A stretch of DNA of 64,000 bases from Comamonadaceae bacterium. GTDB taxonomy: Bacteria > Pseudomonadota > Gammaproteobacteria > Burkholderiales > Burkholderiaceae_C. Below are positions 48,091-55,691 of this stretch, in pieces. Under the pieces are notes generated by a model, which made no database searches, was not told the DNA's origin, and was given only the letters and a program-made list of their open reading frames with translations. The stretch is from NCBI GenBank assembly GCA_027486755.1, contig JAIXOM010000018.1, positions 62,001 to 126,000 of the forward strand, in the 5' to 3' direction. Position numbers and translations under genes: made by a program. Each line of letters opens with the position of its first letter. Within the stretch, counting starts at the first letter, position 1.

Positions 48091-48987
48091 TCAGGTCCTG
48101 GCGTCGTGAACCAGCTCGAAGCTCACGCTGCCCTGCCAACTGCGGGTCAACGCGCCACGGTGGTCAGCCTGAACCGACTTGGACTGCAAAAACTCGACGC
48201 CGCGCTGGGACAGTTGAGCCACCGTCTGCAGCACCTGACCCGTACCAAGCGCGATACGCTGCAGCTGCTCCTGGCCTTCGACATCGAGCAGGCCTGCCTC
48301 AGGCTCAATGAGCTGGATAAAAAATCTCGCGGCGGGTGGGCAAGGGCTTTGCAAGATGCGCCCCTTGGGCAAGATGCCGAAGTGCTGCTCGGCCGGCAAC
48401 TCAGCAAAGCCCAGGAGCTCCCGATAGAACTCGCTCCAGTCGCCGGTGCGCTCGTTGCCGATGTACTGAACCACACCAAAAAAATGCAGATCGCCCAGGG
48501 CGGGCGGATGCGGATCGACGCCAGGAATTGGCACGAAGTCCACGTCGTAAATGCTGAACTGCTCGTAGCGGTCCACGAAGTAGATGCGGCTGGCTCCGAC
48601 TCCATGTATGGCCGGGATGTTGAGCTCCATCACCTCGACCTGTGAAGGCACCGCCCATGCGCCTCGCTCGAGCGCCCGGCGATAGGCTGCGCCGGCATCT
48701 CGTACCCGCAGCGCGATGGCGGCCAGCCAGGGTTTGTCGCTGACGGCCTGCTCTTGTGTGAGGCTGGGCAGATGGGCATTGACGATGATGTTGATGCCGC
48801 CTTGTCGGTAAAGCATCACCTCGCGCGATCGGTGACGGGCGACCGGCTTAAAGCCCATCATCTCCAGCACCTGCCCCAAAGCCTGGGGGCGGGAGCAAGC
48901 GTATTCAATGAATTCAATGCCGTTGAGGCCCAGGGGATTGGCCGGCTCGGCAATCGCCTCTCGCGGCAGGTTTGTGCTTGTGCTCAT
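48091..48987 (-). CDS. HPPD-like VOC protein, partner of the dehydratase-like barrel
   Basis: 298 residues with two vicinal-oxygen-chelate halves (about 15-150 and 165-298), shorter than true 4-hydroxyphenylpyruvate dioxygenase at about 355. The opening N-P-L-G-L-N-G-I-E-F-I-E-Y is family-like. By alignment to the HPPD iron triad, the first ligand is kept (His168 in D-L-H-F-F-G) and the last is kept (Glu291 in S-F-E-L-V), but the middle His is replaced by Arg244 in L-Q-R-I-A. Tyrosine-degradation activity is therefore unlikely. A perfect GAGGTGA site fixes the ATG at 48987. It is first in a tight run with the dehydratase-like gene, and a palindromic operator candidate lies 153-179 bases upstream. 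Confidence 0.78.
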   Translation of the reverse strand: MSTSTNLPREAIAEPANPLGLNGIEFIEYACSRPQALGQVLEMMGFKPVARHRSREVMLYRQGGINIIVNAHLPSLTQEQAVSDKPWLAAIALRVRDAGAAYRRALERGAWAVPSQVEVMELNIPAIHGVGASRIYFVDRYEQFSIYDVDFVPIPGVDPHPPALGDLHFFGVVQYIGNERTGDWSEFYRELLGFAELPAEQHFGILPKGRILQSPCPPAARFFIQLIEPEAGLLDVEGQEQLQRIALGTGQVLQTVAQLSQRGVEFLQSKSVQADHRGALTRSWQGSVSFELVHDART

Positions 48988-49139
48988 CGTCACCTCGAAG
49001 AAAAAACGCTGCGGTTTCATGGCCACCTGCCGCTCAGCAACAGCTGGCCCGGGCAAGCTGCCCTACAAGTCCGACCCCCGGCACTGTAGGCGCAGCCGAG
49101 CCTGCCCTGTCGAAGTGAGCCACTAAATCTGCCCAGAAA

Positions 49140-49166
49140 CGATCGATTACCGAACGTTATCGATCG
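49140..49166. promoter_or_regulatory. 27-bp palindromic operator candidate
   Basis: Arms CGATCGATTAC (49140-49150) and GTTATCGATCG (49156-49166) are inverted repeats with ten of eleven matches around a five-base centre CGAAC. It sits in the 250-base gap between the CoxL-like gene and the HPPD-like gene, where a promoter for the downstream run is expected. The form suits an IclR-, GntR- or TetR-type dimer. No regulator gene is in the neighbourhood. Confidence 0.5.
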
Positions 49167-49176
49167 ATAAATGCTT

Positions 49177-49194
49177 TAAAAAAGGGTAAACCCT
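49177..49194 (-). terminator. weak terminator after the CoxL-like gene
   Basis: On the minus strand, AGGG-TTTA-CCCT is followed by six T residues, 44-61 bases past the CoxL-like stop. The stem is only four to five pairs, so termination may be partial. It lies just upstream of the palindromic operator for the next genes. Confidence 0.35.
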
Positions 49195-49237
49195 AATGCC
49201 TCCACCAAGGCGCAAGCGGATGACGCTAGACGCAGTT

Positions 49238-51589
49238 TCAGCGCTGCAGCAGCTCCCACACCCGCGCTGGGGTGAGCGGCATTTGCAGCTGCGTTGCCAG
49301 CCGGCCTTGACCGGCCCGGGCCAGCGCATCAGCCACCGCATTGACCACCGCCGGCGTGGCGCCTATGGTGCCGAGCTCGCCCACCCCTTTGACGCCCAGG
49401 GGGTTGTTGGTGGACGGCACGCTCGGATCCATCTCGGTTTTGAAGTCGGGGCAGTCGCCGGCGCGCGGTGCGGTGTAGTCCATCAGGCTGCCGGTCAGCA
49501 GCTGACCGCTTTGTGCGTCATAAATCACCGCCTCCTGCAAGGCCTGGCCTATGCCCTGCACCGCGCCGCCGTCGAGCTGACCGCGCACGATGGTCGGGTT
49601 GACCACGCGGCCGACATCGTTGACCGAGGCATAGGCCACCACCGCCACCTCGCCACTGGCCGGGTCGACCTCGACCTCGCTGATGTGACAGCCATTGGGC
49701 CAGCTCGGGCCGGAAGCCGCGCTGGTCGAATCCATGAAGATGCGCTGCTCGGGCTGTTTGCTGGCCAGATCGAACAAGCCTATGGACATATCGGTGCCAG
49801 CCACGCTGAAGCGTCCGCCCGCATAGACGATGTCCTGCTCGGACGCCTCGAACTCCTGCGCCGCCAGCGCCTTGCCCTGGGCAATGGTGCGATCGGCCCC
49901 TACCTTGACCGCCGAGCCGCCGGTAAACAGCGAGCGTGAGCCCGCGCTGCCGAAGCCGTCACCACGATCGGTATCGCCCAGCACGATGCGCACCTGGTCA
50001 ATGGGCACGCCAAAGGCATCGACCACCAACTGCGCCAAGGTGGTGGCAATGCCCTGCCCCATGGGCATGACGGCAGAAAACACCTCGATGGTGCCGTCAG
50101 CCTGTACCGACAAGGTCACCCGCTCTTCCATCTGGTTGCCGCCGGTCCACTCGAGGAAGGTAGCGATGCCCAGACCGCGCCATCGACCCCGCTGGGCCGA
50201 CTGCGCTGCCCGCGCCTCAAAGCCGGACCAGTCGGCCAGCTTGAGCGCCTGATCCATCATGGATTCAAAGGCGCCCACGTCATAGACCTGGCCCATAGCG
50301 TTCTTGTAGGGGAAGCGCTCAGGCGCGATGAAGTTGCGCCGGCGCAGCTCGATGCGGTCGATGCCGATCTGGCGCGCCGCCTCGTCCATCAGGCGCTCGA
50401 TGATGTAAATCGACTCGGGCCGGCCTGCGCCGCGGTAGGCAGCGGTCGACATCGTGTTGCTCATGACCGCCCGAAAGTGAAAGTCCACCAAGCCAATGTC
50501 ATAGACCCCGGTCAAGACCCAGGGGCCAATCAACAGGGCAATCGCCACCCCGGTGCCGGTCGGGTAGGCGCCGACATTGGCGTCGGACTTGACCCGCAGG
50601 GCCAGCACCTTGCCCTTGGCGTCCAGTGCGAGCTCAGCCCGAGTGTGCAGGTCGCGGCCGTGGGTGGTGGCCAGAAACTCTTCGCTGCGCTCGGCGATCC
50701 ACTTGACCGAGCATTTGAGCCTGTGGGAGCAAAAAGCGGTGACGATGTCTTCCGGATAGGCGCCGGTCTTCATGCCAAAGCCGCCTCCCACATCGCCGAC
50801 CACCACCCGAACCGCAGAGCGCTCCAGGCCGATCACATCGGCAATACTGTTACGCGCACCCGAAGGCATCTGCGAGCTCAAGCGCACGATCAGCCGGCCG
50901 CTCGTAGCCTGCCAGGAGGCCAACACCGATCGCGGCTCCAGGGTGAGCGCGGCCAGGCGCTGGTTGTCCAGTTCCAGACCAACCACATGTGCGGCCCCCG
51001 CAAAAGCCTGGGCCGCCTCATCGGCCTTGCCGTAGCGTGACTCGGCCACAATGTTGTCGTTCACCCCCTCGCACAGCACCGCCTGACCGGCCAGGGCACC
51101 CGCCAGGTCCACCACCGCCGGCAGCTCTTCATAGTCGATCACCACCGCCTCGGCCGCGTCGCGGGCCTGCTCGCGGCTGAGCGCCACCACCGCCACCACC
51201 GGTTCGCCCACAAAGCGCACCCGCTCATGGGCCAAGGTCCGCCGCGCCGGGGAGGCGGCAGGCGCGCCGCCGGCGCGGGTAAAGCCGGCCACACCGGCCA
51301 TGGGCTTGCAGCCGGCATCGACCATTTCCTGCCCAGTCAGCACCAGCAAGACCCCGGGCATGGCCCGGGCAGCGCTGGCGTCTATGCTGCGCAGCACCGC
51401 ATGGGCGTAGGGGGAACGCACAAAAGCAAGATGGGCCAGCTCTGAGGCCGGCAATTCGGCCAGAGCCGCGCTCCAGTCGTCGGTGAAACGGCCCTGACCA
51501 CGCAACAAGGCGTCATCTTCCATGCGGGCCACGCTCTGGCCGCTGCCAAAACGGCCGGCTTCAAAAAGGGGGGAGGTATCGGCGCTCAA
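49238..51589 (-). CDS. xanthine-dehydrogenase-family molybdopterin-binding large subunit (CoxL-like, form II)
   Basis: Catalytic large subunit of a molybdenum hydroxylase, 783 residues. The a/b hammerhead domain is at about 20-160. The cofactor loop G-D-V-G-G-G-F-G-M-K lies near 266-274. The active-site-loop segment A-Y-R-G-A-G-R at about 384-390 is the form II type, not the A-Y-R-C-S-F-R of CO dehydrogenase. The base Glu738 sits in G-V-G-E-L-G. The start is TTG 51589 because CAGGAG lies just upstream. No FAD-binding medium subunit, 2Fe-2S small subunit or CoxD/CoxG-like accessory gene is adjacent, so electron transfer partners must come from elsewhere. The substrate is probably an aldehyde or N-heterocycle. 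Confidence 0.85.
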   Translation of the reverse strand: MSADTSPLFEAGRFGSGQSVARMEDDALLRGQGRFTDDWSAALAELPASELAHLAFVRSPYAHAVLRSIDASAARAMPGVLLVLTGQEMVDAGCKPMAGVAGFTRAGGAPAASPARRTLAHERVRFVGEPVVAVVALSREQARDAAEAVVIDYEELPAVVDLAGALAGQAVLCEGVNDNIVAESRYGKADEAAQAFAGAAHVVGLELDNQRLAALTLEPRSVLASWQATSGRLIVRLSSQMPSGARNSIADVIGLERSAVRVVVGDVGGGFGMKTGAYPEDIVTAFCSHRLKCSVKWIAERSEEFLATTHGRDLHTRAELALDAKGKVLALRVKSDANVGAYPTGTGVAIALLIGPWVLTGVYDIGLVDFHFRAVMSNTMSTAAYRGAGRPESIYIIERLMDEAARQIGIDRIELRRRNFIAPERFPYKNAMGQVYDVGAFESMMDQALKLADWSGFEARAAQSAQRGRWRGLGIATFLEWTGGNQMEERVTLSVQADGTIEVFSAVMPMGQGIATTLAQLVVDAFGVPIDQVRIVLGDTDRGDGFGSAGSRSLFTGGSAVKVGADRTIAQGKALAAQEFEASEQDIVYAGGRFSVAGTDMSIGLFDLASKQPEQRIFMDSTSAASGPSWPNGCHISEVEVDPASGEVAVVAYASVNDVGRVVNPTIVRGQLDGGAVQGIGQALQEAVIYDAQSGQLLTGSLMDYTAPRAGDCPDFKTEMDPSVPSTNNPLGVKGVGELGTIGATPAVVNAVADALARAGQGRLATQLQMPLTPARVWELLQR

Positions 51590-51705
51590 GGCATCTCCTG
51601 AAAAAAACTGCTGCGCTGGCACCGACTCTACCGGTGCGCGAGGATTTATAAAGCTGCGGACGCATCTTAGCGGCAAGAGGCTGCAAGCGCCGGCCACATG
51701 AGGTA

Positions 51706-51783
51706 GGTACCTGAGACGGGTACCTGAGACGGGTACCTGAGACGGGTACCTGAGACGGATATGTGGGACGGGTCTATGGGGCC
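51706..51783. repeat. 13-bp tandem repeat array
   Basis: Four perfect copies of GGTACCTGAGACG occupy 51706-51757, followed by two degenerate copies (GATATGTGGGACG, GGTCTATGGGGCC) to 51783. The array ends four bases before the stop codon end of the ylqF/rbgA gene and lies upstream of the CoxL-like gene. Each perfect unit contains the palindrome GGTACC. The unit is not a multiple of three, and no gene crosses it. Confidence 0.9.
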
Positions 51784-51787
51784 GGGC

Positions 51788-52738
51788 CTAGCGGCTGCGT
51801 GCACTGCCGGCAGGGCGCCGGGCCGGCCGTATGTGGCCCGCCTCCACAGCCTGCTCCTTGCGCAGCAGACGTTCGGCCTCCAGCACCTTGCCCTGGGACA
51901 GCCAGGCCGCGTACTCGTCGGCCGTCTCCAAGCTGATACGGCCTATGCTGCCGCCGCGAAACTCATGGATCAGGATTTCGGCCGCCTTTTGCAAATTGGG
52001 CCGAGCCCCGGCCGAAACGGCACCCCGCTTGCGCGCAATGACCTCCAAGGCCTGCTCTTCCCTCAGGCCGGCCTCCAGACCATAGCGCGCTGTCAGCAGT
52101 TGCGGATAGCCCCGCGCCAGGCTGGCCAGCAACTCCAATGCCACCTCTTGCTCATCGTAGGCATTGCGGCCGATGGCGCCGCTGGCAGCCAGGTGATAGC
52201 CGCTTTGCGCCACGATGATGCGCGGCCACAGCACGCCCGGCGTATCCCACAAATAAAAGCCGTCTTCAAGCACGAAGCGCTGCTCGCTGCGGGTGATGCC
52301 GGCCTCATCGCCGGTGCGAGCCGCCCGCTTGCCGACCATGGTGTTGATCAGGGTGGACTTGCCCACGTTGGGAATGCCGCAGATCAGCACGCGCATGGGC
52401 CGTGCCAGCCCCTGGCGCGTGGGCGCCAGCTCGCGGCAGGCGGCCAACAGGCGCCGTGTCGGCGCCGCCTCACTGGCGTCGAGCGCCAGGGCTCGCGTGC
52501 CAGGCTGCCGGTTGTAATGGTCCAGCCATCCCTCAGTACGCACTGGATCGGCCAGGTCCTGCTTATTGAGGATCTTGAGCGCGGGCTTGCCGCGGGTGAT
52601 CTGAGCGAGCATAGGGTTGGCGCTCGATCCTGGCAGTCGGGCGTCCAGCAGTTCTATCACCACGTCGATGGCCTTGATGCGCTCGGCCATGGCCTGACGC
52701 GTCAGGTGCATGTGGCCAGGAAACCACTGGATGGCCAT
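51788..52738 (-). CDS. ylqF: ribosome biogenesis GTPase YlqF/RbgA
   Basis: Circularly permuted GTPase that helps late assembly of the large ribosomal subunit. The 316 residues start with the family mark [10 protein letters not shown]. The permuted order is visible: G4 N-K-Q-D at 58-61 comes before G1 G-I-P-N-V-G-K-S at 121-128, then G3 D-T-P-G-V-L-W near 160. The C-terminal helical domain follows. It begins six bases after the gshA stop on the same strand, so the two share a transcript. Confidence 0.93.
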   Translation of the reverse strand: MAIQWFPGHMHLTRQAMAERIKAIDVVIELLDARLPGSSANPMLAQITRGKPALKILNKQDLADPVRTEGWLDHYNRQPGTRALALDASEAAPTRRLLAACRELAPTRQGLARPMRVLICGIPNVGKSTLINTMVGKRAARTGDEAGITRSEQRFVLEDGFYLWDTPGVLWPRIIVAQSGYHLAASGAIGRNAYDEQEVALELLASLARGYPQLLTARYGLEAGLREEQALEVIARKRGAVSAGARPNLQKAAEILIHEFRGGSIGRISLETADEYAAWLSQGKVLEAERLLRKEQAVEAGHIRPARRPAGSARSR

Positions 52739-52744
52739 GCGAAC

Positions 52745-54319
52745 TCAGACCATCACTGCCAGCGGCCGACCCAGGCGCTCGGGCGAGGTGTATTGCTGGC
52801 GGTAGACCTCGAAAGGCAGGCTGTCGAGCGATTCGATGCGTTGCTGCTCGCGCAAGGACTCGACCGACAGCGCCAGCAGCCGCTGTTCGTCGACCTGGCT
52901 CAAGGGCTGCTCAAGCATGAGAGTGCGGGTCTGGACCGAGCGGGCGCGCGCAAAGGCAGTAAAGGAGCGGCCATGTTCGCGCGCCATCGCATCGAGTACC
53001 CGCGCCGAGGGCAGCTCATCGGGCCGTGCCAGACGCTCACGCGCCTGAGCCAAGGACTGCGCATAAGCGCCTTCCTGGGCCGAACCCATCAGGTCCCGGT
53101 CTAAGCGTCGGGCAATCGGCTCAAAGGCGTCGAGCAGCTCGCTACCCCATTCGAGCAAGCCGATCTCCCGGCCATCACGCTCGAGCTCCAGGCCTGGCTC
53201 GCGCCCACGGGCTGCCGTGCGGTGCTGGTTACGCGCCAGCGCCGCAATTTCCTGCGGCGTATCGGGCGGGCTGACGCTGAGCAAGCAGTGCAGCAAAAAC
53301 ACATCCAGGAAACGCATGGTCGATGCGTCTATGCCCAAGGGCTCAAAGGGGTTGAGGTCCATCAGGCGCACCTCGACATACTCCACACCCCGCTCACGCA
53401 GCGCATGCAAGGGGCGCTCCCCCGGGAAGATCACCCGCTTGGGCCGTATGGTGCCGTAGAACTCGTTTTCGATCTGCAGCAAGGTGGTGGCCAGTTGGTT
53501 GTAGTCGCCACCAGGGTTGCGTATACCCACCGCCTCATAAGCCGGGTAGGAGCGGCTCAATGCCTCATGCAGGGAGGCGGCATAGCCTTCTAGGCTGTTG
53601 TAACTGACCGCCAGCGAGGCTTGCGCATCGCTTTGATAGCCCAGGCGGCCCATGCGCAAACTGGTGCCGTGGGGCATGTGCATGGTCGGCCCGTCCAGCG
53701 GCTGCAACTCATGCTGGCGCCCGGCCACAAAGCTCGAGCACACCGCAGGCGAGGCACCGAAGAGGTAGAGCAGCAAGAAGGCATGGCGCCTGAAATTGCG
53801 AATCAGGGAAAAGTACTGCGCATTGCTCAAGCCGGGCAAGGACCAGTTGTAGTGGATGCCCGAAATGGTCTGCATGCGTCGGCCATAGCGGTGGCTCAGC
53901 CCCATGCGATACACGCTCTTGGCGCGCCCTACATTCGACGAGCCGTACCTGGCAATCGGAATGGTCTCGTCGGTGGGCAGGCCGCAGGGCATGCTCGAGA
54001 CCCACAGCATCTCGTCGCCTTGGGCCGCCAGCACCTTGTAGGTGAACTGATGCAACAGCCTGAGTTCCTGCAACACCGCCTCGGGGCTGCCATAGGCGCC
54101 GGTGACCAGCTCGAGCTGCGATTCAGAGAAATCGGTAGTGATATTGGGATGCGTCAGCGCAGACCCCAGAGCGGTCGGATGGGGCGTGAGGGCCAAAGCG
54201 CCGTCTGCGCGCACCCGCAGGCTTTCCTTCTCCAGGCCACATCGCATGCCACTCAACTGCTCGGCATTCAGGCCCTCAAGCGCCTGCATGAGCGCCGATG
54301 AGCCCGTTTGATGATTCAT
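52745..54319 (-). CDS. gshA: glutamate-cysteine ligase
   Basis: First step of glutathione synthesis: ATP-dependent joining of glutamate and cysteine. With ATG 54319 the protein is 524 residues, as for the E. coli-type (GCS group 1) enzyme. Family marks are G-L-E-K-E-S-L-R-V near 24-32, T-D-F-S-E-S-Q-L-E-L-V-T near 58-69, S-G-I-H-Y-N-W-S and the Y-V-E-V-R-L-M-D-L-N-P-F motif. AAGGA lies seven bases before this ATG; ATG 54325 leaves no room for it. gshB is not in the window. ylqF follows at six bases. Confidence 0.93.
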   Translation of the reverse strand: MNHQTGSSALMQALEGLNAEQLSGMRCGLEKESLRVRADGALALTPHPTALGSALTHPNITTDFSESQLELVTGAYGSPEAVLQELRLLHQFTYKVLAAQGDEMLWVSSMPCGLPTDETIPIARYGSSNVGRAKSVYRMGLSHRYGRRMQTISGIHYNWSLPGLSNAQYFSLIRNFRRHAFLLLYLFGASPAVCSSFVAGRQHELQPLDGPTMHMPHGTSLRMGRLGYQSDAQASLAVSYNSLEGYAASLHEALSRSYPAYEAVGIRNPGGDYNQLATTLLQIENEFYGTIRPKRVIFPGERPLHALRERGVEYVEVRLMDLNPFEPLGIDASTMRFLDVFLLHCLLSVSPPDTPQEIAALARNQHRTAARGREPGLELERDGREIGLLEWGSELLDAFEPIARRLDRDLMGSAQEGAYAQSLAQARERLARPDELPSARVLDAMAREHGRSFTAFARARSVQTRTLMLEQPLSQVDEQRLLALSVESLREQQRIESLDSLPFEVYRQQYTSPERLGRPLAVMV

Positions 54320-54560
54320 TCCCATGTCCTTGTGTGCCTGCGCGCTCAGCCTGATCCGCTTAATTCCCAAACCTCGATCTTGCCACCGACAGGCAGAGTC
54401 TGCAGGCGCGGGGGCTTGCAGACGATGGGTAGAGCCTGCAGCGGCACCGCCAGAATACAGATGAGCCGGCTCAGAATTCTCTGACATCAGCCGTAAGTTT
54501 TATCTGAAGACACAGCGACAACAGTTCAACGACGATGAGATTCAAGGAGAACTCACCACC
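54320..54560. other. intergenic region upstream of gshA
   Basis: With the doubtful small ORF that follows, this is a stretch of over 450 bases with no confident gene, between the divergent gshA and the convergent msrA. It must carry the gshA promoter. I see no strong -10/-35 pair, no RNA gene and no clear hairpin terminator. Confidence 0.4.
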
Positions 54561-54761
54561 ATGAAAGAACTTCGGCTGCCGCCGCCCCACAACCCGCGTC
54601 GGGAGCAAGGCAAACGTTCACGCGGTGAGCATGATGTTGAACACGAAGAAAACACGCCGACCGACGCGCCCGATGTGGAAAACCGTCATCACGTTGACAA
54701 AATGGTACGTCCCCCGAGCATCAATCACCCGAAGGGCAGACAGGGTCAGCGCCCGCGATAA
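54561..54761 (+). CDS. possible small basic/charged protein
   Basis: A 66-codon frame with an AAGGAG-type site about twelve bases before its ATG. The product is very rich in Arg, His, Pro, Glu and Asp (H-N-P-R-R-E-Q-G-K-R-S-R, then D-V-E-H-E-E-N-T-P). It has no hydrophobic segment and no motif I recognise. It could be a small disordered protein or a chance frame in GC-rich DNA. It is convergent with msrA, with 27 bases between stops. An overlapping frame (54625-54861) argues against strong codon bias. Confidence 0.3.
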   Translation: MKELRLPPPHNPRREQGKRSRGEHDVEHEENTPTDAPDVENRHHVDKMVRPPSINHPKGRQGQRPR

Positions 54762-54788
54762 GGGTAAGGGCCCGACGAGGCCCCAGGT

Positions 54789-55337
54789 TCAGGAACGTAC
54801 CAGCCGCGCCAAGGTGCGCCGGAACTTATCCACTTTGGGTGCCACAACATGGGCGCAGTAGCCCTGTTGCGGATGACGTGCAAAGTAATTTTGGTGATAG
54901 GCCTCGGCCGCGGAGTAATCGGCCAGGGGCAGCACCTCGGTCACGATGGGCTGGGCGTAAACGCCCTGCTCACGCAAAGCGGCCACGAATTGCGTCACCT
55001 CTCGGGCCTGCTCCCCATCGTGAAAATAGATGCCACTGCGGTACTGGGTGCCCACATCATGGCCCTGGCGATTTAAAGTGGTCGGGTCATGGATCAGGAA
55101 AAAAATCTCCAGAATGTCCTGCAGCGACAACTGCCCTGGGTCCCACTGCACCTGGACCACCTCGACGCATCCGGTCTGACCGGTACAGACCTCCTCATAA
55201 CTAGGCCGCTTGATGCGCCCGTTGCTGTAACCGGACTCGACCGAAACAATGCCGCGCACCTGAAGGTAGACCGCCTCCAGGCACCAGAAGCAGCCTCCGG
55301 CTAAGGTGATGCTTTGTGGCTCGGTTGATCTGTTCAT
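54789..55337 (-). CDS. msrA: peptide methionine-S-sulfoxide reductase MsrA
   Basis: Repairs oxidised methionine (S-epimer) in proteins. The 182 residues carry the catalytic G-G-C-F-W-C motif (nucleophile Cys16) near the N-terminus. The G-Y-S-N-G, H-D-P-T-T-L-N-R-Q-G-H-D-V-G-T-Q-Y-R-S and Y-H-Q-N-Y family segments follow. The resolving cysteine could be the one in Q-G-Y-C-A-H near the C-terminus. It is a stand-alone gene with no fused MsrB. Confidence 0.95.
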   Translation of the reverse strand: MNRSTEPQSITLAGGCFWCLEAVYLQVRGIVSVESGYSNGRIKRPSYEEVCTGQTGCVEVVQVQWDPGQLSLQDILEIFFLIHDPTTLNRQGHDVGTQYRSGIYFHDGEQAREVTQFVAALREQGVYAQPIVTEVLPLADYSAAEAYHQNYFARHPQQGYCAHVVAPKVDKFRRTLARLVRS

Positions 55338-55691
55338 GGCTATCGCGACCTCTGCGCGGTATCAGTGGGGGAACTGGCACTGTAGCCCATGTCCGCCTGG
55401 GCCAGAGGCAGGGCCTGGGACGGTCGACCGCATCGCTTTACAATCGGGAGGTTTCAAGCTGGCCTGGCCTCCGTGGAGCCCAAAAGCCACCGCGAGCGCC
55501 AGGCCCCTCACGCTTCACCCCGGTAGCCCAAAAACAGGCCAAAGGAGTGAAGTTCCTAGCCAGTCTGACCCGTTCCCAGACGCTTTTGACCTTCAACCCA
55601 TGATTGTGGCCCCCGCGGCGACCCGCAGACGCACTACCCCGCCGCTCCCCTGCGGAACGGCCGCGTTTTTGGACTGCAAAGGACAAGCGCT
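55338..55691. other. intergenic region between msrA and the efflux genes
   Basis: These 354 bases separate the divergent msrA and RND adaptor genes and should hold both promoters. A TACAAT at 55439-55444 on the plus strand is the best -10 candidate, but its -35 region is poor. No TetR or MarR regulator gene is present. A frame of about 130 codons crosses the region but looks like chance: low-complexity Pro/Arg and no ribosome site. Confidence 0.4.

Noticed and set aside
48091-48987. true 4-hydroxyphenylpyruvate dioxygenase for tyrosine degradation
   Set aside because: The protein is about 55 residues short and the middle iron His is Arg; neighbours point to shikimate/protocatechuate metabolism.
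49238-51589. aerobic CO dehydrogenase
   Set aside because: The active-site loop is A-Y-R-G-A-G-R (form II), not the A-Y-R-C-S-F-R of true CO dehydrogenases.
51706-51783. CRISPR array
   Set aside because: Units are directly adjacent with no spacers and only 13 bases long; this is a simple tandem repeat.
51761-53104. 447-codon plus-strand frame
   Set aside because: Antisense to ylqF and gshA and begins inside the tandem repeat; no family features.
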